Positions 26,039 to 34,899 of a stretch of DNA of 64,000 nt are shown piece by piece; the first letter of the stretch is position 1; each line of letters starts with the position of its first letter. The position numbers and the translations under genes are program-made. A model generated the notes under the pieces. It searched no databases, was not told where the DNA came from, and saw nothing but the letters and a program-made list of their open reading frames with translations. The stretch covers positions 1,116,001 through 1,180,000 of the forward strand of contig OY970265.1 in NCBI GenBank assembly GCA_963715675.1, given 5' to 3'. This DNA comes from DASVWZ01 sp963715675 (GTDB taxonomy: Bacteria; Acidobacteriota; Terriglobia; Terriglobales; Acidobacteriaceae).

Positions 26039-28236
26039 AACGACGAAACCAAGCGGCTCCAGGTGCTTTTTTATGGGTGCTCTGCCTGTTGGTCTCCGGT
26101 TATGCGATCGGGGCAAAAGCACAGACCAGCGCCGTGCCGCCACAATCGACAGTTACAAGCTGGCAGAAGATTCCCATCCCCGCGCTGCCTGCGTTTCATC
26201 CCCAGCAGCCAAAACGCGTGGTACTGCCCAATGGCATGATCATCTTCCTGCAGGAGGATCACGAATTGCCGCTGATTAGCGGGACCGCGCGCATCCGCGG
26301 TGGAGCGCGCTCCGAGCCGCCGGCCAAGGCGGGCATGCTTGAGATCTACGGGGAAGCCTGGCGCACCGGGGGTACCAAATCGCAGACGGGCGACCAGTTC
26401 GACGATTATCTTGAAATCCGCGCCGCCAAGGTCGAAAGCGGCAGCAACGCCGATTCCACAACGCTCTCCTGGTCCTGTCTGAAGGGCGATTTTGACGACG
26501 TATTCCGCATTTTCGCCGATCTGCTTCGTAATCCCGAATTCCGCGCGGACAAAATCGATCTGGCGCGAAAAGAAATTGACGACTCGATCTCGCGCCGCAA
26601 CGATGAAGTCGGCGAGATCGCCAGCCGCGAGTCGACCGAGCTGGCCTACGGCAAAGACAATCCGTACGCCCGGGAGCCCGAGTACGCCACCATTGCCGCG
26701 GTCACCCGCCAGGATCTGCTCGATTGGCACCACAATCAGGTCGTGCCCAATAACATCCTCCTCGGCGTAGTTGGAGATTTTGATTCGGCTGCCTTAGAAG
26801 CCAAGCTGCGCCAGGCATTTGGTGATTGGGCAAAAAGCGCGCCCAGCAAGGCCCCCGAGATCCAATTCGCCCCGGCCAAACCGGGCTCTTACCTGATTCC
26901 GAAGCCCGACGTGAACCAGAGTTCCATCCGTATGGTCGAACTTGGCATCCGGCGCGATGATCCGGACTACTTCGCCACGCAAGTGTTCAACGAAGCGTTT
27001 GGCGGAGGTTTCTCATCCCGGCTGTTCCGCAATCTGCGTACTGCCCGTGGACTGGCATATGAAGTCGGCGGCGGCATCGGCAGCGCGTTCGATCATCCCG
27101 GCATAGTGCGCATCAGCATGGGCACCAAAAGCGCCAGCACGGTGGAAGCGATTCAAGGGATCTACGACCAGATTGATGAGCTCAAGTCGAACCCGATCTC
27201 CGAACAGGAGATCAATCGCGCCAAAGATTCCATCCTGAATTCCTTCGTGTTCAATTTCGACTCGCCGGAGAAGGTCCTGCACGAGCGGATGGCGTATGAA
27301 TTCTACGGCTACCCGCCGGATTTTCTGGAACGGTTCCGCAGCGGAATCGAAAAAGTGCAGGCGGCGGATGTAGCGCGCGTCGCGGCCAAATACCTCCATC
27401 GGGACCAGCTTGCCGTGCTGGTGGTGGGCAACCCTTCCGAATTTGACATGCCGCTCACCGCACTCGGGCCGGTAACGAATCTCGATATCACCATCCCGCC
27501 GCCTCCCGGCCAGGCGCAGGAAGTTCCGGCCGCGCCGATCGCCAAGCCGACCGCTTCCAACCCCGAGGGCAAAGATCTGGCGGCCAAGGTCGTCCAAGCC
27601 ATGGGCGGCCTCGAGAAGTTGAAATCAGTGAGTTCGCTCCGCGTTGATTTGAACGAGCAGGAAGCCGAGGGCGGTCCACCGGCACGCATTCAAGTCGTCA
27701 TCGCGTTTCCCGATCGCATGCGCGTGGATGTCCTAACCCCGCGCGGCCCGCTGGCGGTTGTGGTTTCCCCCACGGCCGGATTCATGTCGGCAACTGCGAT
27801 GGGATCCAGCGACATGCCCCCGGACCAGAAGGCTGAGACCATGCAGCAGATTCACCGCGACCTGATCTATGTCGGCCAGCATTTAGACGATCCGTCGTTC
27901 TTCTTCTTCGCCGGCGGCGCCGAGAAAGTGGGGGACACCGATACCCGCATCGTAGACGTGAGCGGCGGCGACATGGTCATTCGGTGGTTCGTTGATCCGC
28001 AGACCGGACACATCCTCCGCGAAGCCTACGAGGCGACCGGGAACTCAGGCGCCGTGCAACGCCAAACCGAACTCAGTGACTGGAAAACGAGCGATGGCAT
28101 TACGCTTCCGTATCGGCACAAGAACAGCGCTGACGGACATCCCGCCAGCGTTGTGACCTACAACTCGATCCAGATTAATCCGGCAGTCGATCGCAAGCTT
28201 TTTGAGAAGCCTGCAGAGCCGGCCAAACCACAGTAG
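26035..28236 (+). CDS. M16 peptidase-like subunit fused to a LolA-like C-terminal domain
   Basis: A 733-residue exported protein. Residues about 50-480 are an M16 domain pair in which the zinc motif is lost (MLEIYGEAWRTGGT where HxxEH is expected). The substrate-binding block is kept (SSRLFRNLRTARGLAYEVGG), so it is the non-catalytic partner of the upstream peptidase. Residues about 510-730 add a domain of outer-membrane lipoprotein-sorting/LolA type: AAKVVQAMGGLEKLKSVSSL, then DRMRVDVLTPRGPL and DWKTSDGITLPYRHKNS. The extra domain may bind lipid or lipopeptide. The ATGA overlap indicates coupled translation. Confidence 0.9.
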   Translation: MKRRNQAAPGAFLWVLCLLVSGYAIGAKAQTSAVPPQSTVTSWQKIPIPALPAFHPQQPKRVVLPNGMIIFLQEDHELPLISGTARIRGGARSEPPAKAGMLEIYGEAWRTGGTKSQTGDQFDDYLEIRAAKVESGSNADSTTLSWSCLKGDFDDVFRIFADLLRNPEFRADKIDLARKEIDDSISRRNDEVGEIASRESTELAYGKDNPYAREPEYATIAAVTRQDLLDWHHNQVVPNNILLGVVGDFDSAALEAKLRQAFGDWAKSAPSKAPEIQFAPAKPGSYLIPKPDVNQSSIRMVELGIRRDDPDYFATQVFNEAFGGGFSSRLFRNLRTARGLAYEVGGGIGSAFDHPGIVRISMGTKSASTVEAIQGIYDQIDELKSNPISEQEINRAKDSILNSFVFNFDSPEKVLHERMAYEFYGYPPDFLERFRSGIEKVQAADVARVAAKYLHRDQLAVLVVGNPSEFDMPLTALGPVTNLDITIPPPPGQAQEVPAAPIAKPTASNPEGKDLAAKVVQAMGGLEKLKSVSSLRVDLNEQEAEGGPPARIQVVIAFPDRMRVDVLTPRGPLAVVVSPTAGFMSATAMGSSDMPPDQKAETMQQIHRDLIYVGQHLDDPSFFFFAGGAEKVGDTDTRIVDVSGGDMVIRWFVDPQTGHILREAYEATGNSGAVQRQTELSDWKTSDGITLPYRHKNSADGHPASVVTYNSIQINPAVDRKLFEKPAEPAKPQ

Positions 28237-28256
28237 ATCGAAAAGGCGGGCTGCCT

Positions 28257-28565
28257 AGGACAGATTTCATCAGACTCACGACCCAAGCCGAACTTCCGGC
28301 GGAAGGCCACGCCAAGGAGATTCCCTGTGGCGACAGAGTCCTGTGCGTGGCCAACGTAAACGGCGCCATCTCCGCCATGGACAACGTCTGCCTGCACCGT
28401 GGCGGGCCGCTGGGGCAGGGCGTGATCGAGGGAAACAAAGTGGTCTGCCCATGGCACGGCTGGCCATGGGACCCGAAGACCGGCTAGGCGGCTCATGATC
28501 CGAATGCCAGGATCGCCGTGTACCCGATCAAACTCGAGAATGGCGACGTGATGGTGCAGCTCTAA
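28257..28565 (+). pseudogene. Broken Rieske [2Fe-2S] ferredoxin
   Basis: The frame reads TDFIRLTTQAEL... and keeps the full cluster motif CLHRGG...CPWHGWPWD. Two lesions spoil it. The codon where ATG is expected is AGG (28257-28259), and TAG stands at 28485-28487 after WDPKTG. Beyond it the family sequence resumes in frame (AAHDPNARIAVYPIKLENGD) to TAA at 28565. The ~102 codons match a stand-alone Rieske ferredoxin. It starts 20 bases after the M16 stop. Two point changes suggest a true pseudogene rather than one sequencing error. Confidence 0.75.
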
Positions 28566-28610
28566 CCGAACCCAGGTTTTTGCGCGACGAAACCTGGAAA
28601 CTATCTTGAT

Positions 28611-29891
28611 TTACGGCAGGTAGATACGCCCGTGACTGACTTTATGTTGCAGGTCCGCGGCCAGCTGATCGATGTCTGCTGCGGCAATGTTCTCGCTGGT
28701 TCCCTCCTTCAGGAACGGCACGCGGTTGCTGCCCACGGTGTCGCGCCGGACCTGCAAAAGCAGCGCCTGCACGATATTGGGATCGAACTTCTGTGGAGCT
28801 AACCGCACGATTTCGTTCAGCGCGCTACCCAGAGACATACTTTCCCGGTAGGGGCGTTCGCTGGTCATAGCGTCGAACGTGTCGGCCAGGCCGATGATTT
28901 GCACGGGCAGTGACAGTTCGTCGCCTCGCAAGCCATCGGGGTATCCGGAAGCATCGGCGCGCTCATGGTGCCAGCGCACCACCTCGGGAATCAGCGGCCA
29001 GGGGAACTGGATCCCGCTCACAATCTGGTGGCCGATGACGGTATGGTCGGCCATTTCCCGGAATTCCTGCGAATCGAGGGCGGTCGGTTTGCCAAACAGC
29101 CGCTTGTCAACCGCGACCTTGCCGATGTCGTGCAGATAACCCGCGGAACGCAACGCGGCAATCTCCGCCGGTTCCAGGTTCATGGCCTCGCCGATCGCAG
29201 CCGCGTAGCGGGCCACGCGCAGCGAGTGTCCATGCACATTGACGTGCTTGACGTCGATGGCCGTGGCAAACACCTCGAGCGTGCTGTCGTAAAATCCGCG
29301 AAGGGAAGCCATGAGCCGCAGGTTCTCTGCCACCCGCTGCGCCAGGGTCTGGCCGAGGGAATGGTTGTGAATGGCCAGCGCGACGTAATGGCAAAGCAAC
29401 TCGAGCGACTCCAGTTCGCCCGCTTCATAGCGGCCCTCGCCATCGCGCCGGCCCAGGGCCACGATCCCCACCAGTTTCCCCGCCACGCGGAGGGACGCGA
29501 GACACTTGAAAAGATCGGGGGCAACGTTGCCGTTCGCGCTCAGAAACATATCGTGCGAGCCCAGAGCCAGCACCGCCGCAGTGCGGGTCGAGGTTAACGC
29601 ATGCACATGTTTCGGCAGAAGGGGGATAATGGCTGGCTCCGGCATGAGCGCGAAACCGTCAGAAACAATCGAGGTCAGCAGGGAAGGCTTGTCACTATAG
29701 CTGAAGAGAACGGCTTCGCGCGCACCGCTGGCCTGCATGAGCGCGGCCAGCATGGCCTGAGCAGTGCGCGGAAAATCATGCTCCGCCGTCATCTCGGGAC
29801 CGAGATCCGAGAGCGCCTCGACAGTTCGTAAGAGCCGTCTAAAATTATCCCTTTGCACGTGGATGCGCCGGGACGAATAGGTCCAGGGCAA
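28611..29891 (-). CDS. GAF/HD-GYP cyclic-di-GMP phosphodiesterase-type regulator
   Basis: A 426-residue cytoplasmic protein. Residues about 25-190 resemble a GAF sensor domain. Residues about 205-380 are HD-GYP: HSLRVARYAAAIGE, LHDIGKVAVD (HD metal pair), HTVIGHQIV, RWHHERADASGYPDGL and IIGLADTFDAMTSERPYR. The usual HHExxDGxGYP has Ala for the first Gly (DASGYP), but GYP and the metal-binding residues remain, so hydrolysis of c-di-GMP is plausible. No transmembrane segment is seen. The gene has its own strand unit before the CYTH gene. Confidence 0.88.
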   Translation of the reverse strand: MPWTYSSRRIHVQRDNFRRLLRTVEALSDLGPEMTAEHDFPRTAQAMLAALMQASGAREAVLFSYSDKPSLLTSIVSDGFALMPEPAIIPLLPKHVHALTSTRTAAVLALGSHDMFLSANGNVAPDLFKCLASLRVAGKLVGIVALGRRDGEGRYEAGELESLELLCHYVALAIHNHSLGQTLAQRVAENLRLMASLRGFYDSTLEVFATAIDVKHVNVHGHSLRVARYAAAIGEAMNLEPAEIAALRSAGYLHDIGKVAVDKRLFGKPTALDSQEFREMADHTVIGHQIVSGIQFPWPLIPEVVRWHHERADASGYPDGLRGDELSLPVQIIGLADTFDAMTSERPYRESMSLGSALNEIVRLAPQKFDPNIVQALLLQVRRDTVGSNRVPFLKEGTSENIAAADIDQLAADLQHKVSHGRIYLP

Positions 29892-29923
29892 TTTGAGAGT
29901 AACACGCGCGTGGAGCCTGCTTG

Positions 29924-30550
29924 TTAGTTAGTTTGGTGCGACTGGGCCGTGCGCCCGATTGCGGCCAAGGCTTCGCGATTGCGCGGCTTCCTGCTCACCG
30001 ATTCGAACGTCATTTCTTCGGCAGGACTGCCCGTTTGTTTCTTCCAATCGAAAAACAATCCGGCATAAGTTTGGGTGATGTAATCGTCTTGCGAGACGCG
30101 CAAAGACTGCGCGGTGTGGTCAATCCAGCGGGATGGCCCTTCGATCTCGGCGAAATTTCCGATGGGAGTGTCATCGACCACCACGTGGCCTTTCCCGTCG
30201 CTCCACTCGGCGCGAAACTTCTCGTAGCGGAAGGCGGGGACGAATCCCAGGGCATGCAGGATGGCCTGCATCTTCGGACCGTCGGCGACTTTGGTTTCAT
30301 GCTCGACCCGCTGCTTGTGGCGGCCTTGTTTTCCTTTGGCTTTGTGGGTGAGCACCCAATCGGGTCCGTACTTTCGCAGGCGAAGCAGATCGCCGCGCTG
30401 GCGCAGCGGTTGGCCGGGCAAGTCGAACAGCGTGTTCATTTCGTGGGTCCGGCGGGTCACCAGCTTGAAGCCGGACCTTCGCAGATTCTGAACCAGGGCT
30501 CGGGGATCGCGCACCCGGAACTTGATTTCGATCTCCCGATGCGTGGGCAT
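29924..30550 (-). CDS. CYTH-domain phosphohydrolase/cyclase (class IV adenylate cyclase-like)
   Basis: A 208-residue cytoplasmic CYTH protein. The defining ExExK motif is at the start (EIEIKFRV), followed by LRLRKYG, LTHKAKG and HETKV, the basic and acidic tunnel residues that bind triphosphate and metal. The tail EIEGPSRWID is typical of the CyaB/AC-IV branch. Family members make cAMP or hydrolyse thiamine triphosphate or tripolyphosphate; the sequence does not settle which. It lies 32 bases before the start of the HD-GYP gene on the same strand, and 37 bases after the DedA-rhodanese gene. Confidence 0.88.
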   Translation of the reverse strand: MPTHREIEIKFRVRDPRALVQNLRRSGFKLVTRRTHEMNTLFDLPGQPLRQRGDLLRLRKYGPDWVLTHKAKGKQGRHKQRVEHETKVADGPKMQAILHALGFVPAFRYEKFRAEWSDGKGHVVVDDTPIGNFAEIEGPSRWIDHTAQSLRVSQDDYITQTYAGLFFDWKKQTGSPAEEMTFESVSRKPRNREALAAIGRTAQSHQTN

Positions 30551-30587
30551 GAAAGAAGTATATGAGATCAGGACAACGATTTTGCAG

Positions 30588-31559
30588 CTAGCTGAATGTC
30601 GGCAGCTTTACCAGGTCGTCATGGGGCACGGGTTCGAGAGGTTGTCCCGCCTTGCGCCATGCCGCCAGGCCCCCACTGATGACGAACGCATTGAAGCCTC
30701 GCTCCCTGAGTAGCAGCGCCACCCGGGCGCTGGTCGCTTCGCGGGCTCAAGTGCAGTACAGATAAATGTCCTTGTCCCTGGAGAAGTGCTCTGCTTCTCC
30801 GGAAAGATTGTTGGGTTCCAGCCGGATCGATCCCCGGATACGTTCTGCATTTGAATCGTAGTAACCGTGACTGCGCACGTCGACAATCAGAAGGTTCTGC
30901 TTCTCCTCCGATTCCAGCTTGCTTATCAATTCCTGGACCTGCACCCGCGGAACCATGCGATCCGGCGCAGCCTGCCGGTAAACCCAGATTCGGTATCCGA
31001 TGTAGACGACGAGCCCAATGCCCAGAATCATGCCCATCGCATGGCTGGCGGTGTGGAGTCCCCGAGTGATGACGACAAGGAAATCGTGGAAGACATATCC
31101 CAGGCCGCAATACGTCAGGGTGTAGAGGCAAGCTCCCGCCAAGTCCAGCCGGAGAAACTGCGGAAAACGCATTTTCATGCTGCCCGCCAGCGGCGCTGCC
31201 ATCGTATTAACGCCCGGCAGGAATTTGGAAAAAAGCAATGTGACTTTGCCGCGTTTGTAAAACGACTCCGCGGATCGCAGAATGCACGATTCCGGATTCG
31301 CCGAAATACGGCACAACAACCCAAGCAATCCCCACCCCGCATAACGGCCAAAAATGAACAGCAGGGTGTCGCCTATCAACATCGCGATCACCGGCAGAAT
31401 GATCACTGGTGGAACCTTCAAGGTGTGAGCCGCCGCTGCAGCGCCGCCGGCGATCAGCGCCAGGGCCGCCGGCATGGGCAGGCCGATCGACTCGCCAAGG
31501 GCAATCAAGAAAATCAATAGGTACCCGTGACGGGCAATCGATGAGAGCAGATCATTCAT
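30588..31559 (-). CDS. DedA-family membrane protein fused to rhodanese; candidate selenoprotein (in-frame TGA)
   Basis: I chose ATG 31559 (MNDLLSSIARHGYLL). Residues 1-200 are a DedA membrane domain (GDTLLFIFGRYAG, FSKFLPGVNTMAAPLAG). Residues about 215-323 are a rhodanese (LLIVDVRS, IRGSIRLEP, DIYLYCT). Codon 271 is TGA (30747-30749), two codons after the active-site Cys. Without a stop the frame continues AREATSARVALLLRERGF to SGGLAAWRKAGQPLEP and ends at TAG 30588-30590, a normal rhodanese end. DedA-rhodanese relatives, as I recall them, have Cys there (CxC), so TGA may encode selenocysteine. A SECIS-like hairpin follows. Otherwise it is a nonsense mutation or an error. Confidence 0.7.
30714..30732 (-). 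promoter_or_regulatory. Candidate bacterial SECIS hairpin
   Basis: On the mRNA strand, CAGCGCC-CGGGT-GGCGCTG gives a perfect 7-bp stem with a 5-base loop starting 22 nt after the UGA. Bacterial SECIS elements are expected to have the loop about 16-37 nt after UGA and a G among the first two loop bases; both hold. The structure is seen; SelB recognition is inferred. Confidence 0.45.
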
Positions 31560-31833
31560 GGCAGCAGGTAACACGAGGCCGCCGTCCAAGTATAAACAAT
31601 GTCTGCACGGCAAGCGGTTAGCCGGTCTGGAGTCAAAGGAAAAGTGGAGGTGAGGGGAATGGGCCAAGGCGAGACTCTTCCTGCCGGTGACGATCGAACG
31701 GTCGTCCTTGGGAAAAGGAGCGAAGGAGGGGCGCCCCAGTTGTGCAGTGCCAGCAGGATCAGAACGTGCGACATGTACGATTCCCGCACAAATAGGAACA
31801 AGTAAAACCGGTAAAAATCGGATTTTTCCTCGC

Positions 31834-33036
31834 TTAGTTACCCGGGCGGGCGTTGAGCTTCCGAAGCATCTCGACGGCACCGCGATTCCTGGGGTTTAGC
31901 TGGAGCGACCTCTGATAGTTGGCAATGGCGAGAGGTTTGTTGCCGTCGTCCATGTAAGCCTCTCCCAGGCTGTCATAGACGTTGCTGGATTGCGGATAGG
32001 CTTCGACATTCAACTGGAAAATGCGGATAGCTTCTATGAACCTCCTGGCGGCAATGAGTTGATAGCCCAAAGCGTTGAGTTCGCCTTCATCGAAGTTGAA
32101 GACGGCGGGGCCGGCGGCTTTCAGGTCATGGTATTGCTTGGCGGCCGCGTCGATTCCGCTGGAGGCGATGGTTGCCGAGAGAGTTTCGGCAATCGATTTC
32201 CGGGAATCATACGCGGCTTTGACCTGAGGCAACCATTGAGCCATAGCGACCGCAACAATTCCGGCGCCCATCGTGAGGGTCAGGATAAAAAGAATACCTG
32301 CCGTAGCCATACGCCGCACCACCCCAGGCCGGTCCTGCGCCCACAAATAGATTTCAAGAACGGCGAGGGGAAACAGGTATTGGGCGAAAGATAGGAACGT
32401 GAGAAACGGACCCCGGAAGGTAACCGGATCGAAACCGAAGGGGCCGTGATTGAGGAAAAGCGAGAGGAATAGCCCGGCGCGAATGAACAAGGATGCACTC
32501 ACCACAAGGTACAGGCGGAGAGCCCACTGACGATGAGTCTTGAAGTCCCGGGCAAGGGCATAACGCAGCGCCAGGGCGGCGCAGAGCCAGATCAGGACGG
32601 CGTTCAGTGTGGAACCCAGGTGTTGAGAAATGTCGCCAACGCTTCCACGTATCCAGGTCATATAAAGACCGGCAACGCTGAGGGCGACAGCGGTCAGCAC
32701 GTAAACACGCCCGCTCCAGCGATGCCAGGCGGGAAAGCGGTTCCGAACTTGCGGAATCAACTGAATCGCTCCGGCGAGCATGACGACGGCGGCCGAGGCA
32801 ACGTGCATGACAACCGCCCAGTTGCCCTTGGTAACGCCGGGCACATAACCATTCGTAAACTTCCACGCGTGGTAGTCGCCACGCAGAGCCGTGAGCCCAT
32901 AGAAAGACGCTACAGCAAACGCGAAGATCAATTGGCTGACGACCGTCACCGCGAACCAGAACCGCGCAGCTGCTTTCAGGGCGGTGTCCGCAACGGAATC
33001 CAGTTCCAGCCGGTTGGTCATTACTGCTGTGCTCAT
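31834..33036 (-). CDS. DUF2306 membrane protein with C-terminal TPR
   Basis: About 400 residues. Residues 20-265 hold around seven membrane spans with the DUF2306 signatures WAVVMHVASAAVVMLAGAIQ, RFPAWHRWSGRVYV and HRQWALRLYLV; the His residues may bind metal or haem, but this is unproven. Residues 290-400 are soluble tetratricopeptide repeats (YDSLGEAYMDDGNKPLAIAN). It is the last gene of the minus-strand block that contains the ABC transporter, starting 46 bases after the permease stop. Function unknown. Confidence 0.8.
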   Translation of the reverse strand: MSTAVMTNRLELDSVADTALKAAARFWFAVTVVSQLIFAFAVASFYGLTALRGDYHAWKFTNGYVPGVTKGNWAVVMHVASAAVVMLAGAIQLIPQVRNRFPAWHRWSGRVYVLTAVALSVAGLYMTWIRGSVGDISQHLGSTLNAVLIWLCAALALRYALARDFKTHRQWALRLYLVVSASLFIRAGLFLSLFLNHGPFGFDPVTFRGPFLTFLSFAQYLFPLAVLEIYLWAQDRPGVVRRMATAGILFILTLTMGAGIVAVAMAQWLPQVKAAYDSRKSIAETLSATIASSGIDAAAKQYHDLKAAGPAVFNFDEGELNALGYQLIAARRFIEAIRIFQLNVEAYPQSSNVYDSLGEAYMDDGNKPLAIANYQRSLQLNPRNRGAVEMLRKLNARPGN

Positions 33037-33082
33037 GATCTTTCCTCCTCACGCGAGGGATGGAATCAGGTGCGGATGAGAA

Positions 33083-34015
33083 TCAGATCGGCCCTTGAGA
33101 GCGGCGCAGCCGGACCGCCGCCGCGAGGAAAGCCGCGGCGATTGCCAGTCCGATCCACAGACCCGGCGTGCTCAGGAATGTCCCTGGGCTGATGTGGATC
33201 ATCGGATCGGTCGGAAAAGTATCCGGTGTTGTGACCGCGACCGATGGCGTGGAGCCGATGAATCGAGCTCCCACCAGGGCAGCGAAGTGCGATGTGTGAA
33301 AGATGAGCTTTTCAACGCCGCCAATCACGACGATGGGCAATACCGCCCACAGCAAGGTTGCGCGCCGCGCCCAGCCGGAAACCAGCACCAGCCAGCAATA
33401 CACAGGCGCGGGCCAGAGGGTATGCGCCGTGAAAAGATGGTAGAGCAGCAACAGCCACATCTGAACTACTGACAACTGTGCCCAGAGGGTCGCGACACTC
33501 ATTCCGTGCGCCAGCAGTACGGCACTATTCAGCAGCAACATGACGAACTGCATAGCGACGGTGATGGCAAAGGTGACCAGGGGCAGCACCAGGAATGGAA
33601 TGCTCGCCTTTGCGAGCACAGTAGTAAGATCGGAGACCGGCAGCGACTTCCAGAACAGGATGCTGCGGTCGCGGCGCTCGCCATACAACGCGTCGGCGCA
33701 GTAGAAGATGGTAACCAGGATCATGGTACCCATCATTACGCCCGCCGTGGTGTCGTAGGGCGCGGCGATCGTGCGTTGGTCCATTGAGTGCAGGGTCGAC
33801 AGACTCCTCATCCAGTGCGCCGTACCAATCATGCTGATAACGAAGCCAAGCAGCGCCGCTCCGGCGGCAGCCATGGGCGCGAGGTAGATGGAGCGGTTCT
33901 CCCACAATTCGCGCCGCACCGACCAGTACATTAGCCGAGTCGCTGACAGTGGCGCCGGCGCGCCCCCCTGCGAGTCAAGAGGAATGTCCGACACGGCGTT
34001 CGATTGAGTATTCAT
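33083..34015 (-). CDS. ABC transporter permease
   Basis: A 310-residue integral membrane protein with about six spans, typical of the ABC-2-like permeases paired with YtrB-type ATPases. A soluble N terminus (residues 1-45) precedes the first span (YLAPMAAAGAALLGFVISMIG). A YGERRDRSILFWKSLPVSD loop, common in these permeases, lies near residue 130. The start overlaps the ATPase stop by 4 bases, so translation is coupled. Substrate unknown; relatives act in drug or cell-envelope stress export. Confidence 0.88.
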   Translation of the reverse strand: MNTQSNAVSDIPLDSQGGAPAPLSATRLMYWSVRRELWENRSIYLAPMAAAGAALLGFVISMIGTAHWMRSLSTLHSMDQRTIAAPYDTTAGVMMGTMILVTIFYCADALYGERRDRSILFWKSLPVSDLTTVLAKASIPFLVLPLVTFAITVAMQFVMLLLNSAVLLAHGMSVATLWAQLSVVQMWLLLLYHLFTAHTLWPAPVYCWLVLVSGWARRATLLWAVLPIVVIGGVEKLIFHTSHFAALVGARFIGSTPSVAVTTPDTFPTDPMIHISPGTFLSTPGLWIGLAIAAAFLAAAVRLRRSQGPI

Positions 34016-34899
34016 CTGGCTGCTCCTTGTGTCTGGGCTGCGTGGTTGTTCATCACGGCAACGAACAAATCGGAAATGCTGGGCGTGCGTACCTCGCCAA
34101 GCGCCGCAACCTGCTGGCGATCGACATGACCGAGCTTTAGATCGAACAACAGGATGCTACGACCCAGCGCCTGACGCTCGTAAATCGGCTTCAGCGCTCG
34201 TGCGGCAGCAACCTTCTCCGAATGTGCCATCACTTCCACGTAGCGCGACTCGAACTCTTCCATGCTGCAAACGAGCACGATGCGGCCGCGGTTGATGAAC
34301 ATAAGATCGGTGAGCACATGCTGGATGTCTTCCACCTGATGGGTGGTTACGACGATGGTTCGATTGCGATCGAAGTAGTCGTTCAGCAGCGAATCGTAGA
34401 ACGCCTTGCGATACAGGATGTCGAGGCCAAGTGTTGGCTCGTCAAGCACCAGCAATCTCGCGTCAATGGCCATGACCAGCGCGAGGTGCAACTGGGTCAC
34501 CATTCCTTTCGACAATTCTCTGACCTTGCTGGTATGGTGGATGTCGGTCTTAGCCAGGAAGCCCTCCGCTTTCGCTCGATCGAATCGCGGATGCACTCCA
34601 CCGACGTAATCCAACAGATGCGATACTCGCGCACACCGCGGCAGCACGGCGACATCGGCGATGAAGCAGACATCGCGCATCAACTGATCACGCTCGATCC
34701 AGGGATCGCGTCCGAGCACCCTCAGGTCTCCTTGATAAGAGGTGAGGCCGAGAATGGCGTTGAGCGCGGTGGTCTTGCCCGCGCCGTTGGGACCGATGAG
34801 TCCAAGGATGCGGCCTTCTTCCACACGCAGATTTACCCCGTCCAGCGCGATGGTTGTTCCGAACGCCTTACGCAGAGCGCGGGCTTCTATGACGGTCAT
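34012..34899 (-). CDS. ABC transporter ATP-binding protein (YtrB-like)
   Basis: A 295-residue ATPase. Walker A is GLIGPNGAGKTTALN (about residue 33). A degenerate signature is LSKGMVTQLHLAL, and Walker B is LLVLDEPTLGLD; the switch His is in VVTTHQVED. The C-terminal ~70 residues are the extension common to this subfamily. It energises the permease at 33083-34015. Overlaps of 4 bases with both neighbours place the regulator, ATPase and permease in one transcript. Confidence 0.95.
   Translation of the reverse strand: MTVIEARALRKAFGTTIALDGVNLRVEEGRILGLIGPNGAGKTTALNAILGLTSYQGDLRVLGRDPWIERDQLMRDVCFIADVAVLPRCARVSHLLDYVGGVHPRFDRAKAEGFLAKTDIHHTSKVRELSKGMVTQLHLALVMAIDARLLVLDEPTLGLDILYRKAFYDSLLNDYFDRNRTIVVTTHQVEDIQHVLTDLMFINRGRIVLVCSMEEFESRYVEVMAHSEKVAAARALKPIYERQALGRSILLFDLKLGHVDRQQVAALGEVRTPSISDLFVAVMNNHAAQTQGAAR

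Noticed and set aside
24524..26143. A 539-codon open frame on the minus strand
   Set aside because: Antisense to the M16 peptidase gene, with no family-like sequence or ribosome site.
28485..28487. The amber codon in the Rieske gene as a possible pyrrolysine or other recoding site
   Set aside because: The start codon is lost as well, pointing to a decayed gene rather than recoding; pyrrolysine is very rare in such bacteria.
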